From CAZKYP01 sp964556885 (lineage in GTDB: Bacteria; Planctomycetota; Phycisphaerae; Sedimentisphaerales; Anaerobacaceae): 53,555 nt of DNA. Position numbers and translations under genes: made by a program. The notes beneath the pieces were generated by a model that was not told the origin of the DNA, did no database searches, and was given only the letters and a program-made list of their open reading frames with translations. Shown here in pieces: positions 32,801-41,751 of the stretch (its first letter is position 1; every line of letters starts with the position of its first letter). Location of the stretch: the NCBI GenBank assembly GCA_964556885.1, contig CAZKYP010000003.1, forward strand, positions 1 to 53,555, given 5' to 3'.

Positions 32801-33029
32801 TTATCTCCACATCGTCTGAAGATCTTAACGACTCTTCAAAAAACGTAATAGAACTCGCGCCTTCCTGCGATTGTATAACATATCCCGACTGTGGCTGCGG
32901 TATAAATAAGAGCTGATTGCCACCAACCGTGACACTACGGGATAATGATTCCTCGCCGGAGCTTTCAGACGCAAACAATACGAACAGTGCATACACTATG
33001 ACCACTAAGATTTTCCCCGCTTTAGACAT
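29892..33029 (-). CDS. Secreted S8 subtilase fused to right-handed beta-helix
   Basis: Large exported protease of 1045 residues. A signal peptide is followed by a propeptide-like region to about 200, then a subtilisin domain with Asp257 in AILDTGVDANHPD, His295 in DDAHGTNCAG, Asn395 in CASGN and Ser486 in GGTSGACPIAAGV. From about 560 comes a pectate-lyase-like beta-helix built of repeats such as NCTF-x-N-N and GG-G/A-M-[FY]-N-x-SNP, ending in NMGAYGGTPEAS. I chose the ATG with GGAGG 8 bases upstream. Such proteins are extracellular or surface-bound in Planctomycetota; the helix may bind polysaccharide. No dockerin or sorting tail is visible. Confidence 0.93.
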   Translation of the reverse strand: MSKAGKILVVIVYALFVLFASESSGEESLSRSVTVGGNQLLFIPQPQSGYVIQSQEGASSITFFEESLRSSDDVEIKPVGGLQRQGVSIVFNERTSGENEKTIESLRSRNQVKYAAPLFSLNGQTVAIIPEIVVCLAAEADVDEFETMCRAHGISVKKKMEFTEDEYLLEVSCDNADSVFAAVEQLGQSSMVKWAGPNIAFQPLLSGQMIPNDEYFSKQWHLHNTGQTGGTPNADVNAPEAWEITAGDPDIVVAILDTGVDANHPDLVNNIVSGYDFIEDDAIPEPGRFWADDAHGTNCAGLVAAQGNNGIGVAGIAWNCSIMPIRILSEDSYTTEADIATAFRWAAANGADILSNSWGYLYSSQTIYSAISDVTAPGGIGRDGKGCLVFCASGNWADGGPVVYPALYPDVIAVGAIDHDGEVWYYSGSGPELDLVAPSGGVQRTDYFMLGKAYQWSTDITGIPGFSMYNLDISILDYSDTMGGTSGACPIAAGVGALVLSIDPNLSNFQAQRILVDSAVDLGEPGFDGSYGFGCVNAFAAVDMTLNPPPTPPSESITLYVDDDAANDVGPGDPTISDSLEDGTAEHPFDNIKEAVEYAEYAETIVVMPGTYSGQGNYDIDFLGKAVKIRGAGPENTIIDCRDLGRGFYFHSRERTDSVLDGVTITNGRAYYGGAVNCSNGSSPTINNCVFRDNWAVSWGSTGGMGAAVYNDSSNPAFTNCTFAGNMAVWYGAGMFNSSSNPTMANCTFKENLCGYGGGGMFNDNSRPILNSCTFNNNSAQIRGGAMYNDESNPMITGCTFNGNAAITWDGGGIFGLGGALVMADCQFVGNIAGDWGGAICVSECVLTFNSCDIINNTAGSAGGGFYLDWSEMTLTNCVIAGNTVAGAGSGVYSDGSTSELTNCTFASNSAEYGDSFACDTWWLASTVQLRNCILWDSLDGIWNNDGSVLSVNYSNVMVAGEPWAGVGNINTDPLFADAAGGDYHLKSETGRWDPNTQSWVQDNVTSPCIDTGDPSDPVGSEPQPNGGVINMGAYGGTPEASMSR

Positions 33030-33213
33030 TGGTATATCCTCCATTAGGTTATTATTGGAATGACTTATTATAGCTCAAAGCCGGTGACTTTTGCAACAGT
33101 TTTTTCAGGATTTTTCCAGGACAAGTCGTTTTTTAACAGACAGTTATCTTATCCGGCAAAATCATTGATTATACCAGGAGAATGCCAAAAAAATGCCCGG
33201 AAACTGCCTACAA

Positions 33214-33227
33214 TTGTCATCTGACAA
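33214..33227. promoter_or_regulatory. 14-bp palindrome upstream of the subtilase
   Basis: TTGTCA-TC-TGACAA is a perfect 6-base dyad in the 260-bp gap between the LamG and subtilase genes, about 185 bases before the subtilase start. It has operator-like size, but no flanking promoter was recognised. Confidence 0.3.
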
Positions 33228-33289
33228 CTTAGACTTACCGTGATTGAGTAAGCGAAGATGTGTTTTTTATTGTCCGGCACCAATCCTGA

Positions 33290-35539
33290 TTACGGGTAAA
33301 GCCGCATTTTGAGCCAGTTTTCAGCCAGGACAACAAAATCCCTGAAGTTAATCGTGTTGTCACCGTTCAGGTCGGCCGGCGAGAAAAGCCGCTGATCGAA
33401 GACACCGGTCCCGTTGGTCGCCGCATAAACTATCTCAGGCTGCGAGAGAGGATAATCATAAATACGAAAATCGTCTATCAAACCGTCATAGCCGCCGTAC
33501 CACCCCGCCCCGATTTCAAATGAAATAATACCGGCTATCTGCGAAGCAACGCCTATCCGGCTGTCATAAAGGGCACCATTAAGATAAATTTCCATTCTGC
33601 CGGTCTGAGCGTCTTTGGTGAAAGCCCAGTGATTCCAGCGTCCCGACCATTCACTCTCATATCGGTGAGGCCCGCTCAGGCGGCTTTCGAACGACCATCG
33701 CGAGCCGCAGTCCCAGTTATATTTGCCGGGAGACTTCCAGCAGCCGAGATTTATTGCTATCGTGGGATTATAAACACCGTAAATAAAATTAGAGCAGCAA
33801 AGTGTATCGGTATGATGCGTAGAGGCCGTACCTTTTTGCCAGAATGAAATCGTTATCGCATCCTTTACCTTCGCAAACAGACTGGCGGCATTGGTAATCC
33901 CGACAGAATTACCGTACCCGTCAAAACTAATTGCCTGACCGTACACACCCTGTGTGTAAACCGGATTACCGATAAACTGGCCGTGCGCATTACCTATGCT
34001 GTCATTCAAATTGTTGTCGAATTTATACCAGGCGACAGGTTCGTTCGGGGCCTTAACAGAATACACATGATACCCTCTTTCAAGCCAGTTGGATGTCATC
34101 TCATCAAGGTCTTCGATGTCAACGGCACAGTCTTTATTGAAATCTGCATTCGGTATATTCTCTTCCAGGCACCTCAACGGATACAATTTGATATCATCGA
34201 AATATACGGTACCATAACCATGACCCACCGGCGGCGGTGAAATCCCGTTGCCGAAACCGATCGTGAAATGTTCAACCCTGCTCAGATCAATATCAGCAAA
34301 TTCTTCCAGGTCTATTCTCCAGGTATGCCACTCTTGTTCTCCGATATCATTTGCATCACCCGGATAGGGGACAACCGAATTGACGTCACCGTCACCAAGG
34401 GTGACGTACATTTGGGTATCCGTATAATTTCCCGCCTGGCCGTAGAAGCTCATCTCCAAAGACCTGGCATCGAAAGAAATCCAGTCCTGCGGCGGATCGA
34501 AATGGCGGGTGGCCTCGGAATAAATATTGCCGCTTGCCGCGTAATAGAAATTCAAAGACCGCTGGCATTTGCTTGCAGCACTTGAACTGTCCGAAATTCC
34601 GATATAGCCGTACCCTGAATGAGTCCAGACAAGAGACATATCCGCCATTCTGTAATATTCAAAATCCTCTACAACAAAATAGTCCGCCGTTGTGAATTTC
34701 CAGATATCACCCGTACACGGATCATCGTCATTTGTACCGTCCAGCTCATCGACTCGCCAGTAGTAAGTTTTATCCAGTTTAAGAACCCCGGGATTAAAAC
34801 TGTTGGCATCCTGAGGCTGCGCCGGCATACCCACCGGCGAAGCTCCTGTGTCTACATCTTCGATATCAGGGCCGAAATAAACCACATGTTTTTGTGCAGA
34901 ACATCCCGGCGACCAGCTCAGAACAGCATTAACAGGTACATCATTATCCCCGTCAAATGGAATTGGGTTGCCGGCGATCCGGCCACAGCTCGAAGATACC
35001 CTGGCAGTCACACTGGACAGGTCAAAACCGGGCGAACCACCCTTGAAATCTATCCCGACAATCCGTAAAGAGCGAGGTTCAAACGGCAGTGAAATACCGG
35101 ATATATCAAAACCAACTCTGGTCGGACCGTGGCCGCTGCTCGGAACCGCAGCCAAACCGAGCAGGTATTCCTGGCCTGAACCATCCGTAATAAAGACAAG
35201 AGCCTGTTCACCTACTGCGTCCAGCTCGGTAAGTATAATATCATTGCTCCAGCCATCCACAATCTCGCCGCTAAACTTCAATTCTACCCAGTGATCCATC
35301 GGGATGGTAACACCGGAAACATCGGCGGTTGGAGGTGAACCGGTAAGCCACTTCTCAGGATCCACCTTTACAGGCCACTGACCGTTGGCCGCCATACCAA
35401 CCCAGCAATCGTTATCAGGATTATACGAATCTATCAGGTAATATGGATACTCGAACGCACTGCCTGCAGCTAAAAGCTTACCATTAAGGTAAAAAGTAAT
35501 AGAAAAAGTGATTATGATTAAAAAAAGGGTTCTTCTCAT
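33290..35539 (-). CDS. Exported LamG-domain protein with dockerin-like EF-hand repeats
   Basis: Multi-domain secreted protein of 749 residues typical of Planctomycetota. Order: signal peptide; a beta-rich carbohydrate-associated region to about 190; a fibronectin-III-like module with YYWRVDEL; another beta-sandwich; a dockerin-like EF-hand ADFNKDCAVDIEDL near 465; a LamG/concanavalin domain at about 500-710 (AWYKFDNNLNDSIGN, GLIDDFRIYDYPLS); and a second EF-hand ADLNGDNTINFRDF at the C-terminus followed by ENWL. GGAGG lies 5 bases before the chosen ATG; the longer frame adds 34 unlikely residues. It probably binds polysaccharide on the surface. No catalytic residues are visible. Confidence 0.88.
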   Translation of the reverse strand: MRRTLFLIIITFSITFYLNGKLLAAGSAFEYPYYLIDSYNPDNDCWVGMAANGQWPVKVDPEKWLTGSPPTADVSGVTIPMDHWVELKFSGEIVDGWSNDIILTELDAVGEQALVFITDGSGQEYLLGLAAVPSSGHGPTRVGFDISGISLPFEPRSLRIVGIDFKGGSPGFDLSSVTARVSSSCGRIAGNPIPFDGDNDVPVNAVLSWSPGCSAQKHVVYFGPDIEDVDTGASPVGMPAQPQDANSFNPGVLKLDKTYYWRVDELDGTNDDDPCTGDIWKFTTADYFVVEDFEYYRMADMSLVWTHSGYGYIGISDSSSAASKCQRSLNFYYAASGNIYSEATRHFDPPQDWISFDARSLEMSFYGQAGNYTDTQMYVTLGDGDVNSVVPYPGDANDIGEQEWHTWRIDLEEFADIDLSRVEHFTIGFGNGISPPPVGHGYGTVYFDDIKLYPLRCLEENIPNADFNKDCAVDIEDLDEMTSNWLERGYHVYSVKAPNEPVAWYKFDNNLNDSIGNAHGQFIGNPVYTQGVYGQAISFDGYGNSVGITNAASLFAKVKDAITISFWQKGTASTHHTDTLCCSNFIYGVYNPTIAINLGCWKSPGKYNWDCGSRWSFESRLSGPHRYESEWSGRWNHWAFTKDAQTGRMEIYLNGALYDSRIGVASQIAGIISFEIGAGWYGGYDGLIDDFRIYDYPLSQPEIVYAATNGTGVFDQRLFSPADLNGDNTINFRDFVVLAENWLKMRLYP

Positions 35540-35754
35540 TAAATCCTCCAGCCAGGCCAAAGAATCAGCCAGGGAGAATACCATATTATTTATAATTCCA
35601 ATTCTATATAAAACTGTATCATTTCCCGTCCAATAATGCAAGATAAAACCATATAAGTTAATATGAACAAAAGCCTTACATCCGTATTTGAAACGTCTTT
35701 GGATTTACCCTCCCGATGCCTAAGCTTATATACGCCAATCCGATATGCAGGAAA

Positions 35755-36198
35755 TTAAAATGTCATCAAATCGTACTCAATCTCAAACCGCATTCTATGT
35801 CCGGCCTCTTCCTGAGCCAATTCATGAAAAATATCTTTTATATTCCGATCCTGTGCTATTTTTTCCAGGTCGGAGTACAGCTTACAGGAAGTTTCCTCTT
35901 TTTTCATTCCAATAACAAGTAAATCGGTATATGTCATCTTTGGATTCGGTTCGATTCCTTTGACCTTTTCGGCAATTCCGAGACTGCCGACCTTCTCACC
36001 ATCCAATCCGCTTTTGCCTGCCTTAATCGATTCTAATTTCGACTTATGCTCCAATTCCTCAGAAACCAGATCCAGCAGCACTTTGACCATCTCGGGCGTC
36101 TCAACAAATCCAGCCAGCTTGATGTAAAATTCCTGCGCCTCCACCTCCCGACTTATCGCAAAATCCAGAACCTCATCTATGGAACTGAACTTTCTCAT
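35755..36198 (-). CDS. Ferritin-like / rubrerythrin-family diiron protein
   Basis: Four-helix bundle protein of 147 residues. Two ExxH motifs mark the diiron site, Glu48-x2-His51 and Glu131-x2-His134, supported by Glu18/Glu20/Glu23 in helix 1 and Glu101/Glu102 in helix 3. There is no C-terminal rubredoxin, so it is an erythrin-type short form. The family reduces peroxide or stores iron under anaerobic conditions. I chose the internal ATG because AAGGGG is well placed before it, while the GGAGGG of the upstream ATG directly abuts that codon. It has its own flanking gaps and no clear operon partner. Confidence 0.88.
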   Translation of the reverse strand: MRKFSSIDEVLDFAISREVEAQEFYIKLAGFVETPEMVKVLLDLVSEELEHKSKLESIKAGKSGLDGEKVGSLGIAEKVKGIEPNPKMTYTDLLVIGMKKEETSCKLYSDLEKIAQDRNIKDIFHELAQEEAGHRMRFEIEYDLMTF

Positions 36199-36350
36199 AT
36201 CTCGGCCCCTTCTCATCCCTCCGGAGCCAGTTACCGCTTTATCTAAACCCCCTTCCAGTTTGTTATTCTACCAATTCTCGATTCAGAAAGCAACACATAT
36301 CCATTTTTTTCCCTGCCCCGCAGATAAAAACAATTGGTAATCATACAAGA

Positions 36351-37592
36351 TCAGGCGATTCTGGCGACAACCTCCGCTTGTGAGATATAATCCGGGTCAA
36401 ATTGAACACCAAATCCCGTTCCGTTCGGCACGGGAAGTCTGCCATTTTTTATAATAAAGTTCGGTGTAAACCAATCCTGAGGTTGTTGAGGCTGCCTCCA
36501 GGGATATTCCATAAATGAACCGATGTTCGGAGTACACGAAGCGAACTGCAGGATATTGACCGACGCCGCACCAGTCTGTGTGTTATGCGGCACAATCTTC
36601 ATCCCGGCCTTTGCAGCTATTCGAGCTACACGTATTGCCCGAATCAAACCACCGTTGTAATTTATGTCCGGCTGTACAATATCCATTACTCCGTTCTCAA
36701 TCATCCATTGAAATCGCCAGAGACTTGAATCCTGCTCACCACATGCAATCGGAATGGTGAGGGCTTTTGTCACTGCCTGTGTTTCTGACAGTTCCTCCCA
36801 GGGACATGGCTCTTCGAAAAAGGTGAAGTTCAGCGATTCCAGCATGCGCCCGACTTCAATACCTTTTTGCGCGCTATATGAGCCGTTGGCATCTGCATAA
36901 AGTGTAATGCTGTCACCGAGACGTTTACGAGCCAGCTTCAAGAGCGTCTCGGTGCGGCCGGGATAAGTATCGAGATTGCGGCTCATGCGACCGCCGATTT
37001 TGAACTTGGCCGCTTTGCAGTCGGTCCCCTCGATACCTCGCAGGTAAATATCAACTTCCTCTTCGGCCGTGGTGTTTCGCGCCGAGCCCGAAAGATAAAC
37101 CGGGATTTCCTTCCGTACCACACCTCCGAGCAGCTCGCCGACGGATTTGCCTGAAACCTTGCCTAATAAATCGAGCACACTCTGCTCGACGTAAGCAACA
37201 GGACACCAGAATGGCAGGCCGGCCATTTTGTAGTTGGCGACATAGACCTCATCTACGAGTGCTTCAATCTGTCGAGCATCCTTGCCGATGAAATGTGGTG
37301 CAACGAGTTTTTCAAAAATGAGAACAAATTGTTCGATTTGCTTGGTCTGGATCAAACCGACGACGCCGCTTTTCGAGCGGATCCGAACAAAGTAAGTACC
37401 GCCTCTTTTTAACAACTCGATAGATTCAACAATCACCGGCTCTCTAATGCGGCCAGGTAGGTCAAACATCGGCTTTTCATAATCCGGAATCAAACGCCCT
37501 GTTTCACCGGCTCTCAGCAGGTTTCCCGACACAGCCGCACTTACAGCCCCAGCGGCAGTAATCTTCAACAGGTCTCGACGCGACAGCATCAA
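36351..37592 (-). CDS. Tat-exported mandelate-racemase-type enolase superfamily enzyme
   Basis: Enzyme that abstracts a proton alpha to a carboxylate, probably a sugar-acid dehydratase or epimerase. The start MMLSRRDLLKITAAGA is a twin-arginine signal. Catalytic residues fit the MR subgroup: KxK at Lys196/Lys198, metal ligands Asp234 (YADANGSY), Glu260 and Glu286 (CGEQDSS), and a His336 (VPHNTQ) with Asp309. Length (413) is typical. A PQQ-propeller gene lies 18 bases upstream, so they form an operon. Export of this enzyme suggests it acts on polysaccharide-derived acids in the periplasm. Substrate cannot be read from the sequence. Confidence 0.9.
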   Translation of the reverse strand: MMLSRRDLLKITAAGAVSAAVSGNLLRAGETGRLIPDYEKPMFDLPGRIREPVIVESIELLKRGGTYFVRIRSKSGVVGLIQTKQIEQFVLIFEKLVAPHFIGKDARQIEALVDEVYVANYKMAGLPFWCPVAYVEQSVLDLLGKVSGKSVGELLGGVVRKEIPVYLSGSARNTTAEEEVDIYLRGIEGTDCKAAKFKIGGRMSRNLDTYPGRTETLLKLARKRLGDSITLYADANGSYSAQKGIEVGRMLESLNFTFFEEPCPWEELSETQAVTKALTIPIACGEQDSSLWRFQWMIENGVMDIVQPDINYNGGLIRAIRVARIAAKAGMKIVPHNTQTGAASVNILQFASCTPNIGSFMEYPWRQPQQPQDWFTPNFIIKNGRLPVPNGTGFGVQFDPDYISQAEVVARIA

Positions 37593-37610
37593 ATCAATCC
37601 CTTATATGTT

Positions 37611-38834
37611 TTACTCGATAGTCCAGAGTATTACCGAGTCCTGGTCCTTGATATAAATACGGTTGCCCGCAACAACAGGACAGGCATGTATCTGGTTATC
37701 CGAAACCTTGTAGCTGGCCAGCTCCTTGTATCCACTTCCATCAGGCTCAAAAACAAGCAACAGGGACTGGGGATTCAATCCAATCAAAACCGAGCCTGTA
37801 TCGATAACGGAGCCGAACCTGTCACGTTTGTTGGCTTCATCGACCCAGGCGGTTTTTCCATCCTTCGCGTTAATGCAGAACATTACGTTCTTGTCTGAAA
37901 AACCAAACAACAGGCCGTTCTTTAACATCGGGGTGTTGAAGGTCGTCCCAACTTCATTGTTATTCCAAAGTTCCTCGATTTTATAACCGTCACCATCTTT
38001 GGAGACTTTTATGGCTTTTGTACCGGTACCCTGACCCGTGGAATAAATCGTCTGACCGTCGACAACCGGTGTCGGACAACTGTAATACCTCTGTTGGTTC
38101 GGTGTTTCAAACTGCCATAAGAGAGTTCCGTCAGCCAAATTAAGGCCAATGAGTTTTTTCTCAGTCTGCACTACGAGCTGCTGCGCACCGTCAACTGTCA
38201 TTAAAACCGGCGAAGAGTATGTCGGACCGTCACCGGACCACTTCCATTTTTCGGTGCCGTCGGCAAGGTTATAAGCAATAACCGCCCCTTCGTCCTTTTT
38301 GCCGAGGTGGGCAACGCACATACCATCTACGACGATCGGAGACATCGCCGCATAAAACTGGGGCCATGCGCCGGGGAATTCATCCTTTCGCCAGAGGACT
38401 TTACCAGTAGCGGCGTCAAAACAGGAAAGTATACTACCCACACCGAGCGTTATTACCTTTCCGTCAACAACTGTCGGTGTGCTTCTGGGACCGGTAAAAC
38501 CACGCGAGGGTCCTCCTTCGACAACCACTGCATCGTACTTGTCCTTCCACAATTCGTCTCCGGTGTTCGCATTCAGGCACATGGTGACTTCTTTGCCGCC
38601 CTGGCGTACAAAGACATAGAGCTTGTCACCAACAAGGGCCGGTGTTGAACAACCTTCGCCCACGGTGACTTTCCACTTCTGAGTAAGCTCCTTTGGCCAG
38701 GTCTGAGGTGCCTTGAATCCGGTTACTTTTGCATCACGGCTTTCCCCCATCCACTGGGGCCAGTCCTGTCCAAAAGCACTAACTGCAACCACAAAAGCCG
38801 CAAGGACAATTAATTTTACACTTACCTTCTTCAT
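37611..38834 (-). CDS. Exported PQQ-like beta-propeller protein
   Basis: Secreted eight-bladed-propeller protein of 407 residues with the opening DWPQWMGESRD common to planctomycetal PQQ-repeat proteins. A signal peptide ends at about residue 22. Repeats of the type GDKLYVF...CLNANTGDELWK, DAATGKVLWRKDE, NLADGTEKWKW and NLADGTLLWQF mark successive blades. It lacks the catalytic residues of quinoprotein dehydrogenases, so it may be a structural or scaffold propeller like BamB. It is co-transcribed with the exported enolase-type enzyme. A second, similar protein is encoded later in the window. Confidence 0.88.
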   Translation of the reverse strand: MKKVSVKLIVLAAFVVAVSAFGQDWPQWMGESRDAKVTGFKAPQTWPKELTQKWKVTVGEGCSTPALVGDKLYVFVRQGGKEVTMCLNANTGDELWKDKYDAVVVEGGPSRGFTGPRSTPTVVDGKVITLGVGSILSCFDAATGKVLWRKDEFPGAWPQFYAAMSPIVVDGMCVAHLGKKDEGAVIAYNLADGTEKWKWSGDGPTYSSPVLMTVDGAQQLVVQTEKKLIGLNLADGTLLWQFETPNQQRYYSCPTPVVDGQTIYSTGQGTGTKAIKVSKDGDGYKIEELWNNNEVGTTFNTPMLKNGLLFGFSDKNVMFCINAKDGKTAWVDEANKRDRFGSVIDTGSVLIGLNPQSLLLVFEPDGSGYKELASYKVSDNQIHACPVVAGNRIYIKDQDSVILWTIE

Positions 38835-38988
38835 AGTACATATCTCCCGTTAAATTAAAAAATGATGATATATCTTCCTCACTAACATACGTAAGAAAGT
38901 ATATGTCAGACATTCTCTTGTCAAATAAAAATCGACGACAAATATACCTATTTAAATCAGGTGTATAAAGGACATGAATCCGGGTAAA

Positions 38989-39420
38989 TTACAGCTTCCA
39001 TAGCGGCAGGCCGGTCTGCGTGTCGTAGTCACGAATATAATCAGGACCTTCATAAGAATTTATAATAAATTCACATGAAAATATAATCGTACCGGGGGCC
39101 AGGTGACCGCCAAAAGCATTCCCCTGCGAATCCGATAGTGTTATATGGGCATGAACCATCGGCTTGTCGTCACGAATTGAGATATTGCCGATAAGTTTCG
39201 TAATCTCCAGATGTTTATCTATCTCGAAAAAGTCATATTCGCGGGCATCCTGGTAATAATACCCGATTCGTGCCTTGCTGACCGCCCCAAACGCCTCGAT
39301 GCGTCCGAGGCAAATACCGCACTCACGACATACAGTAGTTAGCTCGTCGAGCAGGTCGGCACCGAATTTTAATTTGCCCATGAAAATTCGATTCAATTTG
39401 ATTTCATTATAAACCGCCAT
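38989..39420 (-). CDS. PPC (DUF296) domain protein
   Basis: Small trimeric-type PPC domain protein of 143 residues, a family found in bacteria and fused to AT-hooks in plants. The hallmark region reads PMVHAHITLSD..GNAFGGHLAPG, with GRIEAFGAVSKARIGYY before it. No AT-hook is visible here. AAGGAT lies 7 bases before the ATG. It diverges from the HPPD-like gene across 221 bp. Function in bacteria is unknown; a metal- or ligand-binding role is possible. Confidence 0.88.
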   Translation of the reverse strand: MAVYNEIKLNRIFMGKLKFGADLLDELTTVCRECGICLGRIEAFGAVSKARIGYYYQDAREYDFFEIDKHLEITKLIGNISIRDDKPMVHAHITLSDSQGNAFGGHLAPGTIIFSCEFIINSYEGPDYIRDYDTQTGLPLWKL

Positions 39421-39641
39421 TGAACAACATCCTTAAAATTCAGTATTATAAAAAACAATAAGTTATTTCTGTATTTTGTAAATGAACCTGTTACTAAACA
39501 TTATTGTATATTCTATTTCAGATCTTTCGACTGGAATTTAATTTTGAAATATAACAGATATAGGTGTAAGTAGAAGCAAAATATTAACCAGTTTATTGCC
39601 CGCAAATGATATCGTGGGGAAATAAGCCCGGAAGGGATCAA

Positions 39642-40805
39642 ATGAAAAAGCTGATATGCTTGAAATGCAAACAAGTCCATCCTCAGATAACAGATAATAA
39701 ATGCCCTGTATGCGGCGGAACAAATCTTCACGATTTCAGAAACAGTGACAATTTCCTGCGGGAAGAAATTGCAGCGGTTCTTGAGCAAAGGAAAAATTTC
39801 GGTCTGCAGGGCCTTGTCGGTGGGCTAAGCTGCATCATCATAAATACCGAGCAGCAAAATCAGATTGCTACAGTCAACGAATTTTTAAGATTCACCGGCC
39901 TGAAAGTTGCGGAATCGTTCGAGGACTCCAATTTTAGTACGGTGGTTCTTAAAACAGATGGCTCTGCAGATTTTCTCATAAGGTCGAGAAAGGCTGAAAA
40001 TCCATTCTTGCATTTGAACAAGGCTCCGAAATCCGGGCATCTTCCAAATACGCGGCTGGAAACACTTGTATTTAAAACAACCGATTTAGAGAAATATATT
40101 TCAATCCAGAAAGACAAAGGTATAGAATTTCTAACCGATGATATTATAAAATACGACAACTTCTCCTTTATACAAACCGTCCCATCCAAATACACCGGCA
40201 ATTCCATCGGCCTTATTCAATGGCATCGTAACGAAGGTAAATATTCCACCTCGCAATCCAAGTTTCTGAACCTGAGTTTCAATAAACCGGATAATTCTAT
40301 GTTGAAAAATATAAAACATCTGGACCATGCGGCCACGAGGGTCCGGGCCGAGGACAGGGACGCCGCAATAATTGAGTTTATGAATCTCACAAATTACAAT
40401 TTCGATTTCGCAATCTACGTTAAAGTTTTCAATTCGATAACAAATGTCGCCCGGTTGTCAGCAAAGGATTTCGCAATGGTTTTTACTTCCGGCATATCAG
40501 GATACATCGATGATGAACAGTCCGGCCCAACCGAAAAATTCGTACACAATTACGGGCCAAGAGTGCATCATCTTGCCTTCCGGACAGAAGCGATTGATAA
40601 AACTGTAGCTGCATTGAAGAACGACGGAATGGATTTTTTAATCGACCTGGTCGGCTCGCCGGAAGAAGGGCTCAAACAGATTTTCTCGTGTCCTTCCGAA
40701 AATACCATGCTGGTTAACGAATACATACACCGTTACGGAGATTTCGACGGCTTCTTCACTAAAAGTAATGTCACGTTACTGACCGGGGCAACATCAAAGC
40801 AATAA
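39642..40805 (+). CDS. Zinc-ribbon protein fused to HPPD-like VOC dioxygenase domain
   Basis: Protein of 387 residues. The N-terminus is a zinc ribbon (CLKCK...CPVCG; Cys6, Cys9, Cys21, Cys24). The rest resembles 4-hydroxyphenylpyruvate dioxygenase: two glyoxalase-fold halves, with iron ligands His229 in KHLDHAATRV, His310 in PRVHHLAFRTE and Glu360 in MLVNEYIHRYGD. The final segment DGFF also fits the family. I chose the ATG with GAAGGGA 4 bases upstream, since the longest frame adds 12 unlikely residues. A possible promoter (TTGAAA, 17 bases, TAAGTA at 39544) lies before it. Iron-dependent oxygenase activity is inferred; the ribbon fusion is unusual. Confidence 0.75.
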   Translation: MKKLICLKCKQVHPQITDNKCPVCGGTNLHDFRNSDNFLREEIAAVLEQRKNFGLQGLVGGLSCIIINTEQQNQIATVNEFLRFTGLKVAESFEDSNFSTVVLKTDGSADFLIRSRKAENPFLHLNKAPKSGHLPNTRLETLVFKTTDLEKYISIQKDKGIEFLTDDIIKYDNFSFIQTVPSKYTGNSIGLIQWHRNEGKYSTSQSKFLNLSFNKPDNSMLKNIKHLDHAATRVRAEDRDAAIIEFMNLTNYNFDFAIYVKVFNSITNVARLSAKDFAMVFTSGISGYIDDEQSGPTEKFVHNYGPRVHHLAFRTEAIDKTVAALKNDGMDFLIDLVGSPEEGLKQIFSCPSENTMLVNEYIHRYGDFDGFFTKSNVTLLTGATSKQ

Positions 40806-40836
40806 AAAGAGCTCATCTTTTGCACCGCAAACGAAT

Positions 40837-41706
40837 TTAATCAACTCTCGCTTTATACTTTTTTACGAAACCAACCGGGCGATAACTCTCCTTCGCCTGC
40901 CGGAGGCCGGAATCGCCGAGGTCCTGCTCGCGATTAATCGTTTCGTATTTTTCCGGCAGCACCGAGGCAAAAGCCTGGTTGATAAACTGATAGATGCCCT
41001 TGAATTCATCTTCGAGCACTGCTTTCTCGAATTGTATCAAAAAGCTGCTGCCAAGGGCCAGTTCCTCTCCGAGACAATATGCCGTCGGGCGACGGTCGAT
41101 ATAAAAAATCCCGCCGCAAAGCTGTAATTCCCACATCTTCTCCAGTGCCTCTTTAGCCGCAAGACAATCGCTCGGTTCCTGACCGATCCTGTCATTCCAT
41201 CGTTCCAGAATATCCAGGGCGTCGTCCCGATATTCTTCGAGCAGAGGTTTGGCCTGGCACTCGTTGTTTTTTATGAAAATATTCAATAAGTTCTTCTTTT
41301 TATGAAACTTCCGGCCGGTCAAAGTCACCAGGTCCTCTCTCGAATACAGATAATCAAAATTGTCCCTGTCCTCACTCACAAAATAACCGATGCTTTTCAA
41401 CACTTGAGCCTGTAATTCGCTTACAGCCTTCATCATCCGGTGCTTATCGAACAGATTTTTTAATACTTTCTTATCCGGCAAGCCGAAAGGCAGCATGAAG
41501 AAAGGCTGCTCGCCGTCCCTGCCGATTATTACAAAAAGGTCATTCTCCAATTGTGAAATCCTGTAATTATGGGTATCACGAAACAGGTAGATATTGGCAA
41601 AGGTAAATTCTGATATACCTTCGGCAAGGCCCTGGAACTTCGGATGCAGCAAAAGCCGCAAATCCGTTGAAATTTCCGAACATTCGGGATATTCAGCAAT
41701 CGTCAT
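40837..41706 (-). CDS. DUF2156 (lysyl-PG synthase C-terminal-like) acyltransferase
   Basis: Stand-alone DUF2156 protein of 289 residues, a GNAT-related fold that matches the transferase domain of phosphatidylglycerol lysyltransferase. It ends with the typical INREQDLGDSGLRQAKESYRPVGFVKKY. The region FKGIYQFINQAFASVL precedes it. No membrane helices are present, so it is a cytoplasmic acyl- or aminoacyltransferase of unknown acceptor. The convergent HPPD-like gene ends 31 bases away, and the YgjP-like gene lies 45 bases upstream on the same strand. Confidence 0.88.
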   Translation of the reverse strand: MTIAEYPECSEISTDLRLLLHPKFQGLAEGISEFTFANIYLFRDTHNYRISQLENDLFVIIGRDGEQPFFMLPFGLPDKKVLKNLFDKHRMMKAVSELQAQVLKSIGYFVSEDRDNFDYLYSREDLVTLTGRKFHKKKNLLNIFIKNNECQAKPLLEEYRDDALDILERWNDRIGQEPSDCLAAKEALEKMWELQLCGGIFYIDRRPTAYCLGEELALGSSFLIQFEKAVLEDEFKGIYQFINQAFASVLPEKYETINREQDLGDSGLRQAKESYRPVGFVKKYKARVD

Positions 41707-41751
41707 TTTAATGTTCCAATCTTATCGTTACTATATTACAAAAAACCTGTT

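Noticed and set aside
37611..38834. Quinoprotein alcohol dehydrogenase
   Set aside because: PQQ-type blades are present but the catalytic aspartate, calcium ligands and vicinal Cys pair are not evident, and the protein is too short.
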